NCBI RefSeq assembly: GCF_033568475.1
Contig: NC_133120.1
Span: forward strand, 80,948,151-81,012,150
Direction of reading: 5' to 3'
Source of the DNA: Henckelia pumila
Lineage: Eukaryota > Streptophyta > Magnoliopsida > Lamiales > Gesneriaceae
Length of the DNA stretch: 64,000 nt
This document shows, one piece after another, positions 34,473 to 47,102 of the stretch. The notes under the pieces were generated by a model. The model saw only the letters and a program-made list of their open reading frames with translations, did no database searches and had not been told where the DNA came from. Position 1 is the stretch's first letter. The number at the start of each line of letters is the position of its first letter. The position numbers and the translations under genes were made by a program.

Positions 34473-35094
34473 TTTGAAAATTATTTTTTTGGTCATATAT
34501 GTTTGTCACTTTGCGATTTCAGTCCTTTTATATTTTCAGATTTCAGTTTTAGTCCGCTATCTTTATTTTTTTGGCAATTTTAGTCCTTTTTCCGACGTGG
34601 CGCTGACGTGACATCAATTCAGTGCTGATGTGGAGCTGACGTGTACAGTGACACGTAAGCATTTTCGAATAAAAAAGACCGAATTTGCCAAAAATCAGAA
34701 CATGCAGGACTAAAACTGAAAGGGAAAATAAGTTTTTTGGTCCAGTAACTTCACCCCATTTGGATTTTCGTCCATTAATTTTTCCGATATGGATTTTGAT
34801 ACACTAACTTTGTATTTTCAGTGTTTTTTGGTCCAACTGCATACGTGTCAATTTCTGATTGATCCACGTCATCATTTAGACCCAATTAGAAGTTGACACG
34901 TATGCATTTGGACCAAAAAACATTGAAAATGAAAAATTAGTGTACCAAAACCCACGTCAGAAAATTTAATGGACCAAAACCAAAACATGGACAAGTTAAT
35001 GGACCAAAACAATTATTTTCCCAAACTGAAATATGAAAACATAAAGAACCAAAATCGCAAAGTGACAAACATACAGGACAAAATTTGCAGTTCC
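34473..35094. mobile_element. Mutator-type MITE (family 1), interrupted
   Basis: Same family as 37469-37778 and 49570-49914. The left arm TTTTGGTCATATATGTTTGT / CACTTTGCGATTTCAGTCC is answered inverted at the right end (CGCAAAGTGACAAACATAC). ATGTTTTTT flanks both sides (34464-34472, 35095-35103), consistent with a 9-bp duplication. A second MITE is inserted inside it at 34722-35022. Confidence 0.75.
34722..35022. mobile_element. Mutator-type MITE (family 2), nested
   Basis: A 301-bp element with inverted ends GGGAAAATAAGTTTTTTGG and, at the other end inverted, GGGAAAATAATTGTTTTGG. A perfect 9-bp target duplication AAACTGAAA (34713-34721 and 35023-35031) lies inside the family 1 element. Non-coding. 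Confidence 0.9.
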
Positions 35095-35599
35095 ATGTTT
35101 TTTTCCCCCAAAAATCATGTGAATTAATATATATATATATATATCATATCAGTAGCTTCTTTGTCTTTCAAAATAATCTTGAATACTAAATAATTTCCTG
35201 AATGATATAATTAACGTATTTATATAATATATTTCAGTTTAAGAATTTAATCGTTAATCATATTCATAAATTTAATTTGCTATTTTCTCGGGGGTAATGG
35301 ATCCAATTTCAATTTTGTATTTGTCTTAAAGTAATCCTAAGTACGAAGTTATTAGAAGATTGAAGACATTTTCTCATCCCTTCAAAAAAGTGCAATAAAA
35401 AGAATGACTAGCTACCTGAAATAATCAACTTGCTTTATTATTACATTTAAATTCACTAAACACATAAATACAATTAAACACAATAAAACATGCAACCAGT
35501 GACGATAGATATGCACATTCCATGACATTATTCAATATGTTGTTGCCTAAACACAAGATTTATACATGCAAGCACACATATTACACATTTAATTAGTCT

Positions 35600-35794
35600 T
35601 CACTGATCTTGAGGATTTATTTTGCCCTTGTTCTTGTGAGATTTGACAGCCTCAACAGCGGACTTGGCAGCGTTTCCTCCATACTCGGCTATTTTCTTCC
35701 CCATCTTTGTTGAAATATGCTCCTTTTCTTTAGGAATAACGCTTCCCTTCTTCCCAGATCGATGCTTGCTACTCTCTCCATTGTTAGGATCCAT
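35600..35794 (-). CDS. Small Lys-rich protein, copy 4 (64 aa)
   Basis: Intact 64-residue member of the array family: MDPNNGESSKHRSGKKGS, VIPKEKEHISTKMGKKIAEY, then GGNAAKSAVEAVKSHKNKG and KINPQDQ. It differs from copy 5 (52429) at only five or six positions and more strongly from copy 3, so copies 4 and 5 are the younger pair. About one residue in four is Lys, Arg or His. There is no export signal, and a short amphipathic helix may cover residues 36-52. TATAAATA at 35904-35915 (minus strand) is about 110 bp above the ATG. The function is unknown. Confidence 0.75.
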   Translation of the reverse strand: MDPNNGESSKHRSGKKGSVIPKEKEHISTKMGKKIAEYGGNAAKSAVEAVKSHKNKGKINPQDQ

Positions 35795-35915
35795 TTCGGC
35801 ACCTCTCGATTTGATCCCACAAATTTTTTGATTCTAATTCTTTTGGTTTTGGTGGCAGTGCTTTGGGTTACTTTTTCTCAATGTGCATGGTGTGATTGTG
35901 AATGGGTATTTATAG

Positions 35916-37459
35916 AGAACCTAGCTAACTAGAGCTTTTGTTTAATGAACAAAAAATATTTTAAAAACGAAATTATAAATTTTATTTCCGTGAGATTTCT
36001 CGGAAGTAGAGAGCTCGTTTGTTCATAATTTACAAATATGGTTCATCAAATTTTTTTAATTCATATATATTATGTGGAAGTGATTAGTTCCTTCCTAGCT
36101 ATATATATTTTGTGTTAATTTGCTCCTTATGCGAATCTAAATGAGAATGTATATGCCAACATTTCGCGTGTGTGGGCTTGTATTTGTTGATTTGTATACA
36201 ATTCATGCATGAAAGACTGGTAAATTCAGCTATATATATCATACTTAAAATTATTTTAAGAGGACCGACCAAACATATATTAACAGCTGGCGTGTGGCCG
36301 TGTGGGGAAACCCTACATCACCCCACACTTTATTTCTTTTATATATATAATAAAATATAAAGAATAAAATAACGTTTGAAATATCCTATATACGTTTTTT
36401 AGGGAACTCTTCCACAAACTAGTAAACAAATTCCTTTACCGTTTAGTAAGTTATATTATTACATGCATGTATTGTAGAAGAGCTAACATAGTTTTCGAGT
36501 AAAACTACACAAGGGTTCGTAAGATCGAAAAATTAGGATTTTTTCCCCCTCGATTTGATTAATATTGGACAGTAGTTAGGGCCAGCTAATTGTAAATGGC
36601 TGAGGCTAAATGTTCTCCGAAGACCGATTTTTCCGTCTCTGAAACCTTGGTTAATTTCTTGTAACTCTTGTTTGTCAAAGTAAATTGACCACGAGTTTGT
36701 AACTAGCTAGGAGGAAATTTCTCTGAGAATTTCTTTAATATTGAATCGAAACAATAAACTTTCAAAGTTGTGAGATACAACAAATTACATATATATGTTG
36801 TCAAAACTTAATTAAGCTCGGGAGCGCATTTTCTTCTTAATATCATAATGAGAACAAAAGAATTTATAAAAATAAGTATTGAAAAGCTCCAACGAATTTT
36901 ACGTTTTTGACTAGAAGATTTATTTATACAAGTGTTGTGATATTTTTGAACCTGAAAACATGTCCCCCCTCCATATCACTGAGTGACAAAAAATTTGAAT
37001 ATCGATCCCCTTATCACTTTCAAGAATATTATTACTCCGCCCAATTAATTATTACTATTGCTGTACGTTCTTGTTCAATTAACACTAATATTTAACAAAT
37101 TATAAGTTAATATATTAATGCTTCCAGAACTTCATGCATGAAAATGATTAATTTCAAGCCTGAAGACATAGATGAAAAGCATAATTAATTGTGTTAGATA
37201 TTATTTAATTAATTATTTTTATTAAACAATAACTAATGTATCCGTTACGGCGCCGGCCGTTATGGTCTTTAGTCCAAATCGATCCTATAAATTATTTTTA
37301 CTTTACACTTACGCTGTGTGCACTGCATGCATGACACTAAAAATATTTGAGTATTTCCAGCCGTCGTGCATGTATTATAAAACTACAAATTCCTAGTAAT
37401 TAGGGGAGCCCTTCCATAAACCTAGTAAACAAATTCCTATACAGTTTAGAAAGTTATAT
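35916..37459. repeat. Array unit C, upstream and spacer
   Basis: No gene. Upstream blocks shared with 52750-53900: GTGAGATTTCTCGGAAGTAG (35990), TATGCCAACATTTCGCGTGT (36151), GCGTGTGGCCGTGTGGGGAA (36290) and AACTTCATGCATGAAAATGA (37127). This preserved co-linearity shows that units C and D arose by duplication of several kb. Confidence 0.7.
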
Positions 37460-37468
37460 TACATATAA

Positions 37469-37778
37469 GAGAAAGCTGCAATTTTGGTCTTGTATGTTTG
37501 TCACTTTGCGATTTCGGTCATCTATGTTTTCGTAATTCAGTTTTAGTCATGTATGTTCCGATTTTTGGCAATTTCAGTCCTTTTTATTCGAAAATGCTTA
37601 CGTGACACTATACACGTCCATATCAGCACTGCATTTGTGCCACATCAACGTCACATCAGAAAAAAAACTAAAATTGTCAAAAAAAATAAAGATAGCGGAC
37701 TAAAACTGAAATCTGATAATATAGAAGATCGAAATCGCAAAATGAAAAACTTAAAGAACCAAAAAAACAAATTTTCTC
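37469..37778. mobile_element. Mutator-type MITE (family 1)
   Basis: A 310-bp element with ends GAGAAAGCTGCAATTTTGG and the inverted partner (right end AAATTTTCTC). A perfect 9-bp duplication TACATATAA lies at 37460-37468 and 37779-37787. The paralogous unit D has the empty site (ATATTACATATAACGTCGAA, about 53232-53251). Non-coding, strongly self-complementary. Confidence 0.92.
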
Positions 37779-37787
37779 TACATATAA

Positions 37788-38930
37788 TATAATATCGAAG
37801 AGCTAACATAGTTTTCGAGGTAATCAAAACTACGTACATGTGACGTAAGTTCAAATTGTTGAATCGAAACAATATGTTATGACTACAACAATCACATGTG
37901 AGTCAAGACTTAATGAGCTAGGTATCATCGATACGATCTAACTCGAAATTAAGCCAATACATTTTCTTGTTGATATGATAATGAGAATAAAAGCTAAAAA
38001 AAAAATATTCGAAGCTGCAAGGAATTTAACCCTCGAATAATTAAGGACGAGATTTTGTTCTTCACAACATATATGTATAATTAATTATTATTGTTAAAAG
38101 TTTGAAAAGTAATTTCATTCTATTACTACAATACATTATTATCGTTGTTTAACAAATTACTATAATAAAAATATTAACTCTTTCAGAAACTTCGTGAAAA
38201 TCAGCAACTATTTGACGACATAGATTGAGAGCCTTAAAAGTCAAAGAGTATTTTATTTTTATTTAAAAATTTTAGTCCTAACGTTTAATTTGGTTCTTTG
38301 GTCGCCCAACTCTCGGACATTGCAAATTTACTTGTACGCTGTTTGACGATCAAATATTTTGATTGTTTTCTTTTAAAATAATTTCGGTAGTTTGAAACGT
38401 AATTTCCGCCCTTCATGCATTAATATACAAAATAATAAATTATATATACATTTACACACACATACGAACAACTCCTCTTTAATTTGAAGATTTATCTTGC
38501 AGAAACCTACTATTTAGTATTTATATTTTAGTGTAATGATGTGGAATGTTAAAAACAATTTAATGGTTTTTCAAAATTATATGTACATTAATATATATCA
38601 TATTAGTAGCTTCTCTGGCATTCAAACTAATCTTGAATTCAATTGCCATTGATTTCGTGAACATTCACATCAATTTCACTTATATGTATAATATAATACC
38701 CCACCCGGGCCCCGAATATGAAACTATTTGGTGATTTTTGAATATTCACAAAATTAACTTTTATTATATAGATATATTTCAATTCAAGAATATAATAATT
38801 AATCTCATTAACCTTGTTCACAAGTTTAAGGAAATTTTTATTTTTGATTATGTATGTTTGTTTTTGGTGATTTAGTTTGATCTTATATATATGCTATTAT
38901 TTCAATATTAGTTTTGTATCTTTTGATTTT
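37788..38930. repeat. Array spacer blocks
   Basis: No gene. Contains TTCAGAAACTTCGTGAAAAT (38183) and TTTGGTTCTTTGGTCGCCCA (38289), the empty site of the 14575 hAT element. It also holds the empty site of the 15243 Mutator element near 38416. Confidence 0.65.
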
Positions 38931-40359
38931 TGGCACATTTTTCTTCAGTAATGCTGATATGCAAAAAAACATGCTAGTTCTGCATTGATAATGTGAGAAC
39001 GAAATTTTAGTTGGCTAAAATGGGATAAACTGAAATTTAGTAAGCTGAACCGAGGTAGACTGAATTGAGGTATACTAGATGAGGCAAGCAGATTTGAGGT
39101 AAACTGAACTGAGGAGGACTGAGTTGACCAGTTGACTAAGATCAATCCAGTAGTCAGACTGAAGTCCAGCTGCTCCAGATTTGTAATTGACACATTAACT
39201 CGGATTAATGACAATTATGTCAATTAAGGGCAATAAATAAGAAGCTTGACAGCTAGAATTCTGCTTATGAATAGCAGTCAGATTCTGATACAAGTTACAC
39301 AAACTCTAAGAAAAAACACAACATAAATTGAGAAAGTAGGCAATCAAGAAATCATTTGAGAGAGTCCAGTTCAGCGATCAGTTGGGAAAGTGAAAAAAAA
39401 CTCCAAGGCAACCGAAATAATTTAGCAATACTGTAAGTGGGCATTTTAAAGTATCAAATTTATGTTTATATGATTTAAAACTGATTCCAGCGTGTTATTG
39501 TATTCAAAATCCTGATTTTACGAAAACTGAACTACTGATATCTGATGTACTGAATCTTGTGAATTAGTGGTAGGAGTATATTTTGAACACTACCGAACAT
39601 TGATTACTGATGACTGGCCTCAACCTTTAGAGATTAACATATAAGGAACCGATATCAGTTAGCCACTAATTCATATATAATATAGTTTAGTGCATCAACC
39701 TGATTTCTGTTATTAATGAATTACTGAACTATAGAATTACTGATATCTCTGTTTTGTTTTATTCTGTTGGATATATTTCAATATATAAGCCTACTATTAA
39801 AATGATTTTAAAAGCTGAGATGATTTTCCCCATTTACTGAGTGACATCCATATCACCCACCCACCCAAAACCATCTCAGATAAGAACGAGGAAAAATTAG
39901 AAGATAATGAGCAAATTCAGTTCCGAGGTTGTGAAGAAGAAGAAGAAGAAGAAAAAGAAGAAGAAGAAGAAGAAGAAGAAAAAGAGTACTGGTTATAAGT
40001 TTTATAATTATTATTATGTCCGCTTGCGTTAAGACTCTGTTATTGATCAGTTATGGATCGAATTATGTTATTCGTTTAATATGCATTGTAAAGAAATTAT
40101 AAATTCGGTTTATGAATGACAATGTCTTTAAGTTTTTATGAATGAATAGACTGATATTTGAATTTCTGAAAATCGTATGCTTTTTGTTTAATGTGAAAAC
40201 GTTAAATAACACCGATATCAACTAGTCTCAGTTTCGAGACGTGATAGATATTACATAAACACCACGTTGGAAAAATGATTAAAACTGCCAAAAAATAATA
40301 ATAGCGAATTAATTAATTAATCAAGTATAAAATTTAACAACGAAGAAAACCAAAATGGC
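38931..40359. other. Probable LTR remnant, microsatellite
   Basis: No gene. The stretch 39000-40260 is rich in ACTGAACTGA-like words, with AGTGACATCC...CACCCACCCACCC (39840-39870) and CTCAGATAAGAACGAGG (39876), a word style seen in plant LTRs. Two matching ends were not found. A (GAA)n/(AAG)n microsatellite lies at about 39933-39984. Confidence 0.35.
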
Positions 40360-40720
40360 ACCAAACCCCATAAACGTGAAAATACCAGTCCAAATAGCAC
40401 TCAATATTTATGTTGTTGGAGAAAATCAGGGTACCTATCTTTACCAAGTTGGAGCAGCCGGTGCATTTATTCACACCACGTTGGAGCTCTGCGTATTGTT
40501 AGAAAATTTAATATCAAATATTATTATCTCATAAAGTGACTTATATTAAAATTATAAATATTTATTTATACACAACTCTAGGAAAGACAATGGGACGGGG
40601 CGAGGACTGGGATGACTTCCTTATCCCTGCCCTTTCTATATTATTTTTAATTGAGATTCCCCATCCCAGTCCCCGCAAGGACTCAATCTCCATGTAAAGA
40701 ATCGATGTTGATATCTGAAA
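40360..40720 (+). repeat. Dispersed repeat with protein-like fragment, copy a
   Basis: AACGTGAAAATACCAGTCC begins a block that translates as NVKIPVQIALNIYVVGENQG / TYLYQVGAAGAFIHT, then TTGGAGCTCTGCG, an AT-rich stretch and GGGACGGGGCGAGGACTGGG. The same block recurs at 41085 (split by a transposon) and 48940. It looks like a piece of a former gene that was amplified locally; I do not recognise the protein. Confidence 0.5.
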
Positions 40721-41084
40721 TTAATTAATTAATTAATTTGAGAGTAGTTTTGCATAAGTAGGATTGAGTAGGAGATTCATGCCATAAAATTAAATCGTGT
40801 GAGAAAATCTAATAGAAGTTTTTGTGTTAATTTAATTTCTATCGATAATTAATTATTGATACAATAATAATATATACATATATAATTGAAGTTTTAAATT
40901 TTTAAAATCAGTAGAAAAATAAAAAAGATAAGACATAAATAGTTTAAAATTTTTATAAATCAAAAAATATTTTGAAAATAATTAAAGAAACTTCTAAATC
41001 ACAATGAATGTGTATTTACCCGCAATAAATAAAGATAGAAATTTATTCCTTTTATGTTTTCCGTAAAGCGGACACAAGGATCGA

Positions 41085-42150
41085 TAAACGTGAAAATACC
41101 GGTCCAAATGACACTCGATATTTATGTTGTCGGAGAAAACCAAGATACTTATCGTTACCAGGCATGGGAGGTCCTACAGAAAATGAGGCCCCGGGCGAAA
41201 ATTAAAATATGGGGTCTCTTATAAAATTCAAATACAATTAATCTATAACGAATTATCTCTCGTATTTCGTAATAATTAATTATCCCGAAAAAATTACCAA
41301 AAAACTATCAAAATTCACAATTAAGGTACAAATTTCGTTTATAAGCACTTAATTTATCTATTCAAAGTTAAATTCAACAAAAGCCTCAATTTTCAAAATT
41401 AGGTTTCAAAATTCATGCCCCAATCCATGAATTTTCGACCCCAACATGAAATTAACAACAAATATTAGCATCTAAATGAATTTAAATTAAATTGAACTAA
41501 TAAGTTAAATTTTAGTGTAACTCGAGGCAGAGAATGAATCACTCGATTCTCGAACAACTCAAGCTAAGAACTTGAGGCTTGAAACGTTGATGCTCACAGA
41601 GTACAATGAGGAGCGACTGTCGACGACAAACAACATCAGAATGAGAGGTAATAAACATAGACACATAGTGAAGATTGAATATATATGTTAAAGGAACAGT
41701 TTTGTTGTAGGCTATGCACGATATTTTGATATTTTTTTATAATAATAATTATAATATAATATTTTTTAAATAAATAATTGATATTATTAATACATAATAA
41801 TTATATTATATATATAATAATTTTTTTAATAAATTGGTGGGGCCCTGGGGCAGGGCCGCCCCTGTATCAGGTTGGAGCCGTTGGTGCAGTTATTCACACC
41901 ATCATCGTTGTCGATCCGAGCCATTGGACTCAATGTTCATCACGACCAATCTAAAATCCTTCCTTTAACGTTGGAGCTCTGCGTAATGTTAGAAAATTTT
42001 AAATCAAATATTATTATCTCATAAAATGACTCATATTATAATTATAAAGATTTATTTATACACAATTATTCTTGAGATGATATTAAAACTGGGCGGGATG
42101 CATGTGGATGACTTCACAATCCCCGCCCCATTTTTTGATTGTAAAATAAA
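41085..42150 (+). repeat. Dispersed repeat with protein-like fragment, copy b
   Basis: Same block as 40360 (AACGTGAAAATACCGGTCC ... CTTATCGTTACC), interrupted by the element at 41159-41864 and resuming AGGTTGGAGCCGTTGGTGCA. It then runs through TTGGAGCTCTGCGTAATG and the AT-rich stretch. Confidence 0.6.
41159..41864. mobile_element. hAT-type element inside repeat copy b
   Basis: A 706-bp insert whose start (CAGGCATGGGAGGTCC) and inverted end (CAGGGGCGGCCCTGCCCC) resemble hAT termini. Copies a and c of the host repeat read without interruption (ACCTATCGTTACCAGG in copy c), which fixes the boundaries. The target duplication seems partly lost (TATCGTTA at left, only TATC at right). Non-coding. 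Confidence 0.65.
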
Positions 42151-42344
42151 ATTTAAAAATTAATCATAATATCTTAAATAAAAAATATCACTACCAATCA
42201 AGATTATTTTTTAGATAGCTAGAAAAAATTATTATTTTAAAATCGAATATTATATATCAAAATTTAGTAAGAATTATATAATTTTTTCAAATAAATAATA
42301 AATATACGTGATTAATCATAATAATTAATTTATTTCTATGTGAC

Positions 42345-43600
42345 ATATGTATTCAATTCAGACTTTTAATGACTTTTAGTGACTTTTTAAAATGACAGAC
42401 TTTTGTGGAGTTGATAGATTTTTATTGACTTTTATAGAATGTCACATAATTGTAAAAATAATTCTATGGATTTTTGCAGACTTTTTGGCAGACTTCTATA
42501 GACATTTTTAATAGAATTCTATAGATTTTATAACGTGAATAATGTCGAAAATGTCGATAATCAAATATCTACAAACAAATACAAAAATTTTAAAATTATA
42601 GTGCATTTAAGAAAATAATATATCTACCTATCATAACATGTTTATTTTAAATTAAAATAATCGAGATATGTTTACGAAAATTATTTGTTATGAATCCATC
42701 AAGCAAACATATCATAAATTTCGAGAAAATCCTTAACTCGTTAACTGAAAAGAAAAAAAAACTATTTAAAAAACAAACCAAGTATATTAATATTGTTAAT
42801 ACGTAACAACACGATGAAATGCTGATGAAGTAATAAATTTTTTTATTACAAATTATTATCATTTCACCAACTAAAAAAGACGTAATAATAGATTTTAAAA
42901 TAAATTATAAAAAATAAAAAATAAATGCAGTACTGAAACTTTCCGTTTTTCATGTAATTAACATATATCAACTTTAAAAAAATAAAATGATTAAATATTA
43001 ATTTACTTGTTAATACAATATTTTAATAAAAATAATTGAATGGTGTGTAAAAAATATAAATTTTAAGAAAAATAATAAAAAAATCATAATACAGAGATTT
43101 TTTTTTAAATTAGAAACGTATGTTTATTTTATATTTTTTTCATGATTTTATTTTTAAGTTTTGATATAAACGTAAGTTTAGATAAAATAATAGCAAATAA
43201 ACGTAAGTTATGATATAATAGCAAATAAACGTAAATTAGATGAGACTTGTGATGTTTGGAGAAATATTATAGGTTTTTTTATAATTAAAAATTTCTACAA
43301 ATCTTTGGTATGAGTGGTGAAGAATTTTTAACTTTTCATTGTTGTACCTAAGGTTTCAAATTTTGTACTTAAGGATTTAATAGAAGTCAATGGAGATTTA
43401 TTGACATTTTGGATACCTATAAACTTTGATAGAGTTTTAAAAGTCAAGTTTGAATACCACATGACTTTTTAAAACTCTATGAAATTCCATGTTGAATACC
43501 ATTAGACTTTTGTAGAGTTTATAAAAGTCTAGATTGAATACCTCTAGACTTTTAAACTCTACAAAAGCCATTAAAAATTTAGATTGAATACACCCTTCGA
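42345..43600. mobile_element. Degenerate element with inverted ends
   Basis: Left end TATGTATTCAATTCAGACTT and right end read inverted GGGTGTATTCAATCTAAATT form related termini, with subterminal GACTTTTGTAGAGTTT-like repeats near both ends. The interior is AT-rich and non-coding. I could not settle a target duplication. Confidence 0.45.
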
Positions 43601-43989
43601 AAGTTTAGTACATACAAATAATGCATTATATATATAATAAAAAAATAATTCAAATAATTAAAGACTATTATTTTAAAATTTTGTATAATGTATATCTTAT
43701 TTCGAGATTTAAAAAATTTAATAATGAAAATATCTACATTTCAATATTATTCTCATTCTTATTATCATAGGGGTGGGTTGGGGGATTGAGATTCCCATAT
43801 TCGGCACAATATGCTTTGTAGAACCCGAACCAATACTAGAAAAAGCTATCCAAACCCGTCTCATTTTGAGTTTTCCCCACGGGGCCCCGAACTGTGGAAA
43901 TTTTTTTCATACTTACACAAATCATTCTTATTTACTGACAATATATTTGTAGATATTTAAACGTGAAAATTAAATACACTACAAGAAAA

Positions 43990-44310
43990 ACGCTAAAAGA
44001 CAACGGATAAAAATCCGTTGTCGTAGGGGGTCTAAAACCGTTGTAACTGATGGTGTTGTCAAAACTGCGCACCTACGACAACGGATAAAATCCGTTGTCG
44101 TTTCCCTCAAAGACAACGGATTTGTGTCTAACGACAACGGATAAAATCCGTTGTCGTTGCCCTCAAAGACAACGGATTTTATCCGTTGTCTTTGAGAAGA
44201 ACGACAACGGATAAATCCGTTGTCGTAGGGGCGCAGCTTTGACAACACCATCAGTTACAATGGTTTTAGACCCCCTACGATAACGGATTTTATCCGTTGT
44301 CGTTTTCTAT
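43990..44310. repeat. CACTA left subterminal repeat array and palindrome
   Basis: At least ten copies of ACAACGGAT or its complement ATCCGTTGT, several as perfect short palindromes (GACAACGGATAAAATCCGTT then GTC). A larger inversion is superimposed: TCCGTTGTCGTAGGGGGTCT near 44032 and TGGTGTTGTCAAA near 44051 recur inverted at 44238-44303. The whole segment could fold into one long hairpin. Confidence 0.85.
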
Positions 44311-45571
44311 ATAAAAAACAAAAAAATAATAAAATTTTTTATATAAATTCTAATATTATAAATAATCCAAAATTTAAAATTTCATAAATAAAATTTAATA
44401 TACAATTTTTTTAGTATTACAAATCACTCGAAATTAAAATTCTAATTCAATACACACTGCAAATCGAAGTATCTGACGTCTTGCCTCATTACAACCTTCA
44501 AACCTCTTGTTCTCAATCTCTGGAACAACACAAATCCAAGAAAAAGACAAAAAAAAAAAATTGTCAGCTTAGCCACATATGTATTAAAAATCTAGAAACA
44601 ATGAAACTAATTAACATCACTGTAAAGAAGAATTTTTTTTGACATATATTTTGCATCTCGCAATATCCCAGAGTACAGTAGAGAATTAACTTGGATAAGT
44701 ACTTAATCTGTACCAATTAACTAAATAACAAGGGGACACTAAAATCTTGGTCCACCTCTTGGTAAAAACTTCAGATCCTAAAGACAAGATCTAAATCCAC
44801 TATGCAAAGCAAATAAAGGTTTTACCACCATGCAACTATGCAAGTTACCATCTTTCTCAACTCAACTTAATGTTTAAGAGTGATTAACCATTAAATAAGG
44901 GCAGAGGGGCCATGCATAACATAAACATATGTTTTTAATTCTTATTATCACTAGTCACTAGATAATAAAACTGTAAGTTTGAAAGAAAGAGAATGTGATT
45001 CATATTCTCTACATCACAAAAAGAGATATCATATTCGATGAGGTATGCTTACTTATTTTCTCGGTATTCCAGCGAAGGTACTGCTAAAAGGTTGCAGAAT
45101 CACAAATACTCAGCAAACAGACAGCAAATATCCAACACATATCAACAAGTTCATGCAATGTGAGTGCAACCACAAATCAACAAGTTCATGCAATGTGAGT
45201 GGATAAATCCACGTACTTGAGTTTAGAAAATAAGTATGAGTTTTATATGAACCAACATTTACTCTCTCTTGAGCTTCTTATCAAGCTTATTTTAGGTGAT
45301 TCAAGTTTTCCACACAAAAGTAGTCACATTCTGTTCTCTCACTCGATACAGAGATGTGACTACATGAAAAATATCCCACCAAATAAATTCTTTGACCAAA
45401 GAACAGAATCTGTGTCAAATGCAGATCACACAAAACCAGTTCTCCAGCTCTCCTATAAGCAAGAAAAGAGAATAAAACAAGCCAAAAAAGCAGTATACAA
45501 CTTCCAGTATTCAACCACACATTGTAGAAGACACAAAGGTTTAAGAGATGAAATATTTAAAGTTAGCCTAC

Positions 45572-45643
45572 CATTAAATCGGACAGCGGAACCTTGACTT
45601 TTGTCAGCATGATTTCACAATTGTATGCCCTTTGTATCTCAAT
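45572..45643 (-). pseudogene. Captured formin FH2 exon
   Basis: A 72-nt segment with a consensus acceptor (TTCTTCCAG) and donor (ATG/GTAGGC) encodes IEIQRAYNCEIMLTKVKVPL SDLM. This closely matches the start of the FH2 actin-nucleating domain of plant formins, where the pattern is RRA-x-N-x-EIMLTKVK. With the exon at 45825-45892 it preserves the original exon order. It is a fragment only. Confidence 0.75.
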
Positions 45644-45824
45644 CTGGAAGAAAACATATGCTTTAGAAATTAGAATGATAAAAAAAACTACAGCTTTTAT
45701 CAAAAAAGAAAAGAAAAATTCTAGTAAATGCATCAACTATAGCTAGTGAAATAAATAATCAGATGAAATATAAACAAACCAGAAAAGAAGCCAAATGAAT
45801 AAAAATCGAAATTAGCCACTTTAC

Positions 45825-45892
45825 CAGATGGACTTTCTCAGATTTGAAACCTGAGGCACGTCCACTTGTGTTTCCATTGGCGCCTCCAAGAT
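45825..45892 (-). pseudogene. Captured formin exon upstream of FH2
   Basis: 68 nt between an AATTTAG acceptor and a CTG/GTAAAG donor. It reads LGGANGNTSGRASGFKSEKV HL, the Gly/Ser-rich linker that ends in the K-x-V-x-L strand just before the FH2 motif of plant formins. It joins in frame with the exon at 45643. Confidence 0.6.
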
Positions 45893-46214
45893 CTAAATTT
45901 GATACATCGGCTTAAAAAAGGCTCTCGAGTTCCAACATGTCTAATTCAGGAGCTCTAATATGGATGATACAAGAGAAGACCAAGTCATGACACATGCATA
46001 TAATGCGTTCTCAAAACAATAAATCCTTAAATCACACATATCTCGTAATGCCACCCACAAAAAATCAGGTCCACTTTATTGTCCTTGTAACTTGAGTTTC
46101 CTCACTGTTGTTCTCATCCGCAACCAAAAGTAAAAGTAGCTAGCCATTCAATAAAATATATACATATTTCGTAAAATATTTGTTATAAAATGAAGGCAAA
46201 ATTTGGATACAGAC

Positions 46215-46355
46215 CGCCTCAGACATGAAAGCTTGCTCGGGGTCATTGACAATGGGGGAAAGGGTTCCATCGTAGTCCAAAAACATAACTATTTGCTTTC
46301 CCTTTGAGGCTTTTGTTATCTGCTCGAACATGTCCAAAGCCGATGGATGCTTCAC
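46215..46355 (-). pseudogene. Captured trehalose-6-phosphate phosphatase exon
   Basis: A 141-nt exon bordered by ATTGCAG acceptor and GCG/GTCTGT donor. It encodes [20 protein letters not shown] followed by [20 protein letters not shown]. This contains HAD motif I (DYDGT) of plant trehalose-6-phosphate phosphatases, the enzymes that dephosphorylate trehalose-6-phosphate. Only about 47 of the usual 350-390 residues are present and motifs II-IV are absent, so no enzyme can result. Confidence 0.88.
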
Positions 46356-46373
46356 CTGCAATTTTATTTATTA

Positions 46374-46375
<2 letters not shown>

Positions 46376-46414
<39 letters not shown>
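46376..46414. repeat. (TTA)n microsatellite
   Basis: About 13 uninterrupted TTA/ATT units in the intron side of the captured phosphatase fragment. Confidence 0.9.
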
Positions 46415-47102
46415 GTTTTGGACAGCCAAAATTAGTACATGTATTCCCAAATAAGCCAAGTACTCACACGTGTATGCATGACAACAAACAACCAAAAAAT
46501 GTTCACATGTCATAGTTTCTGCCCATGCATATCCCATCCAAACTCACTGAGGCGGTGAATACTAACTTGGGTAGAATCAGGTCCACTTTATTGTCCTTGT
46601 AAGGCTCAAAAACTACAGATCCATAAATTACAGTCAACATAGTGTTTGATTAGTCAATAAATCACATAGCAGTAAAATAAGAATAAGAAGCAATTGATTT
46701 ATTAAACCTTACTTATGTCTAAGAACATGGAACTTATAGTATATAGACAAAAGGATGACATGCTAAAACACTGAGCTAACAATAAAACCTACCGTGGTAC
46801 ACACAGATTGCAGCAGAAAAGATCACAATGACAATAAAACAGCAAAATTAAAGATGCAGAGTTAATCCCACATGCTTAAAACTTGCAGAATAAGCATGAG
46901 CATTAAAAGACACTTCTACTCATAGTTCATTCAGATAAGAGTACATCAAGTACTGATTAAGAACCAAAGCAACTTCTCAACAAAATATCTACACGGCTCA
47001 AAATCTGACAAACTCACAAATGACTTCATCAAATACACAAGCACAAACATCAAGGGGAAAAATGGGCATTAATGGGCTGGAAAATAGCTGAAAATGTAAT
47101 AC

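Noticed and set aside
37553..37872. Overlapping open frames on both strands
   Set aside because: They fall inside the Mutator-type MITE at 37469-37778 and its flank. Their self-complementarity keeps both strands open.
45199..45597. Plus-strand open frame of 132 codons in the CACTA element
   Set aside because: It runs antisense across the captured formin exon and its intron, and has no recognisable domain. The minus-strand exons explain the region better.
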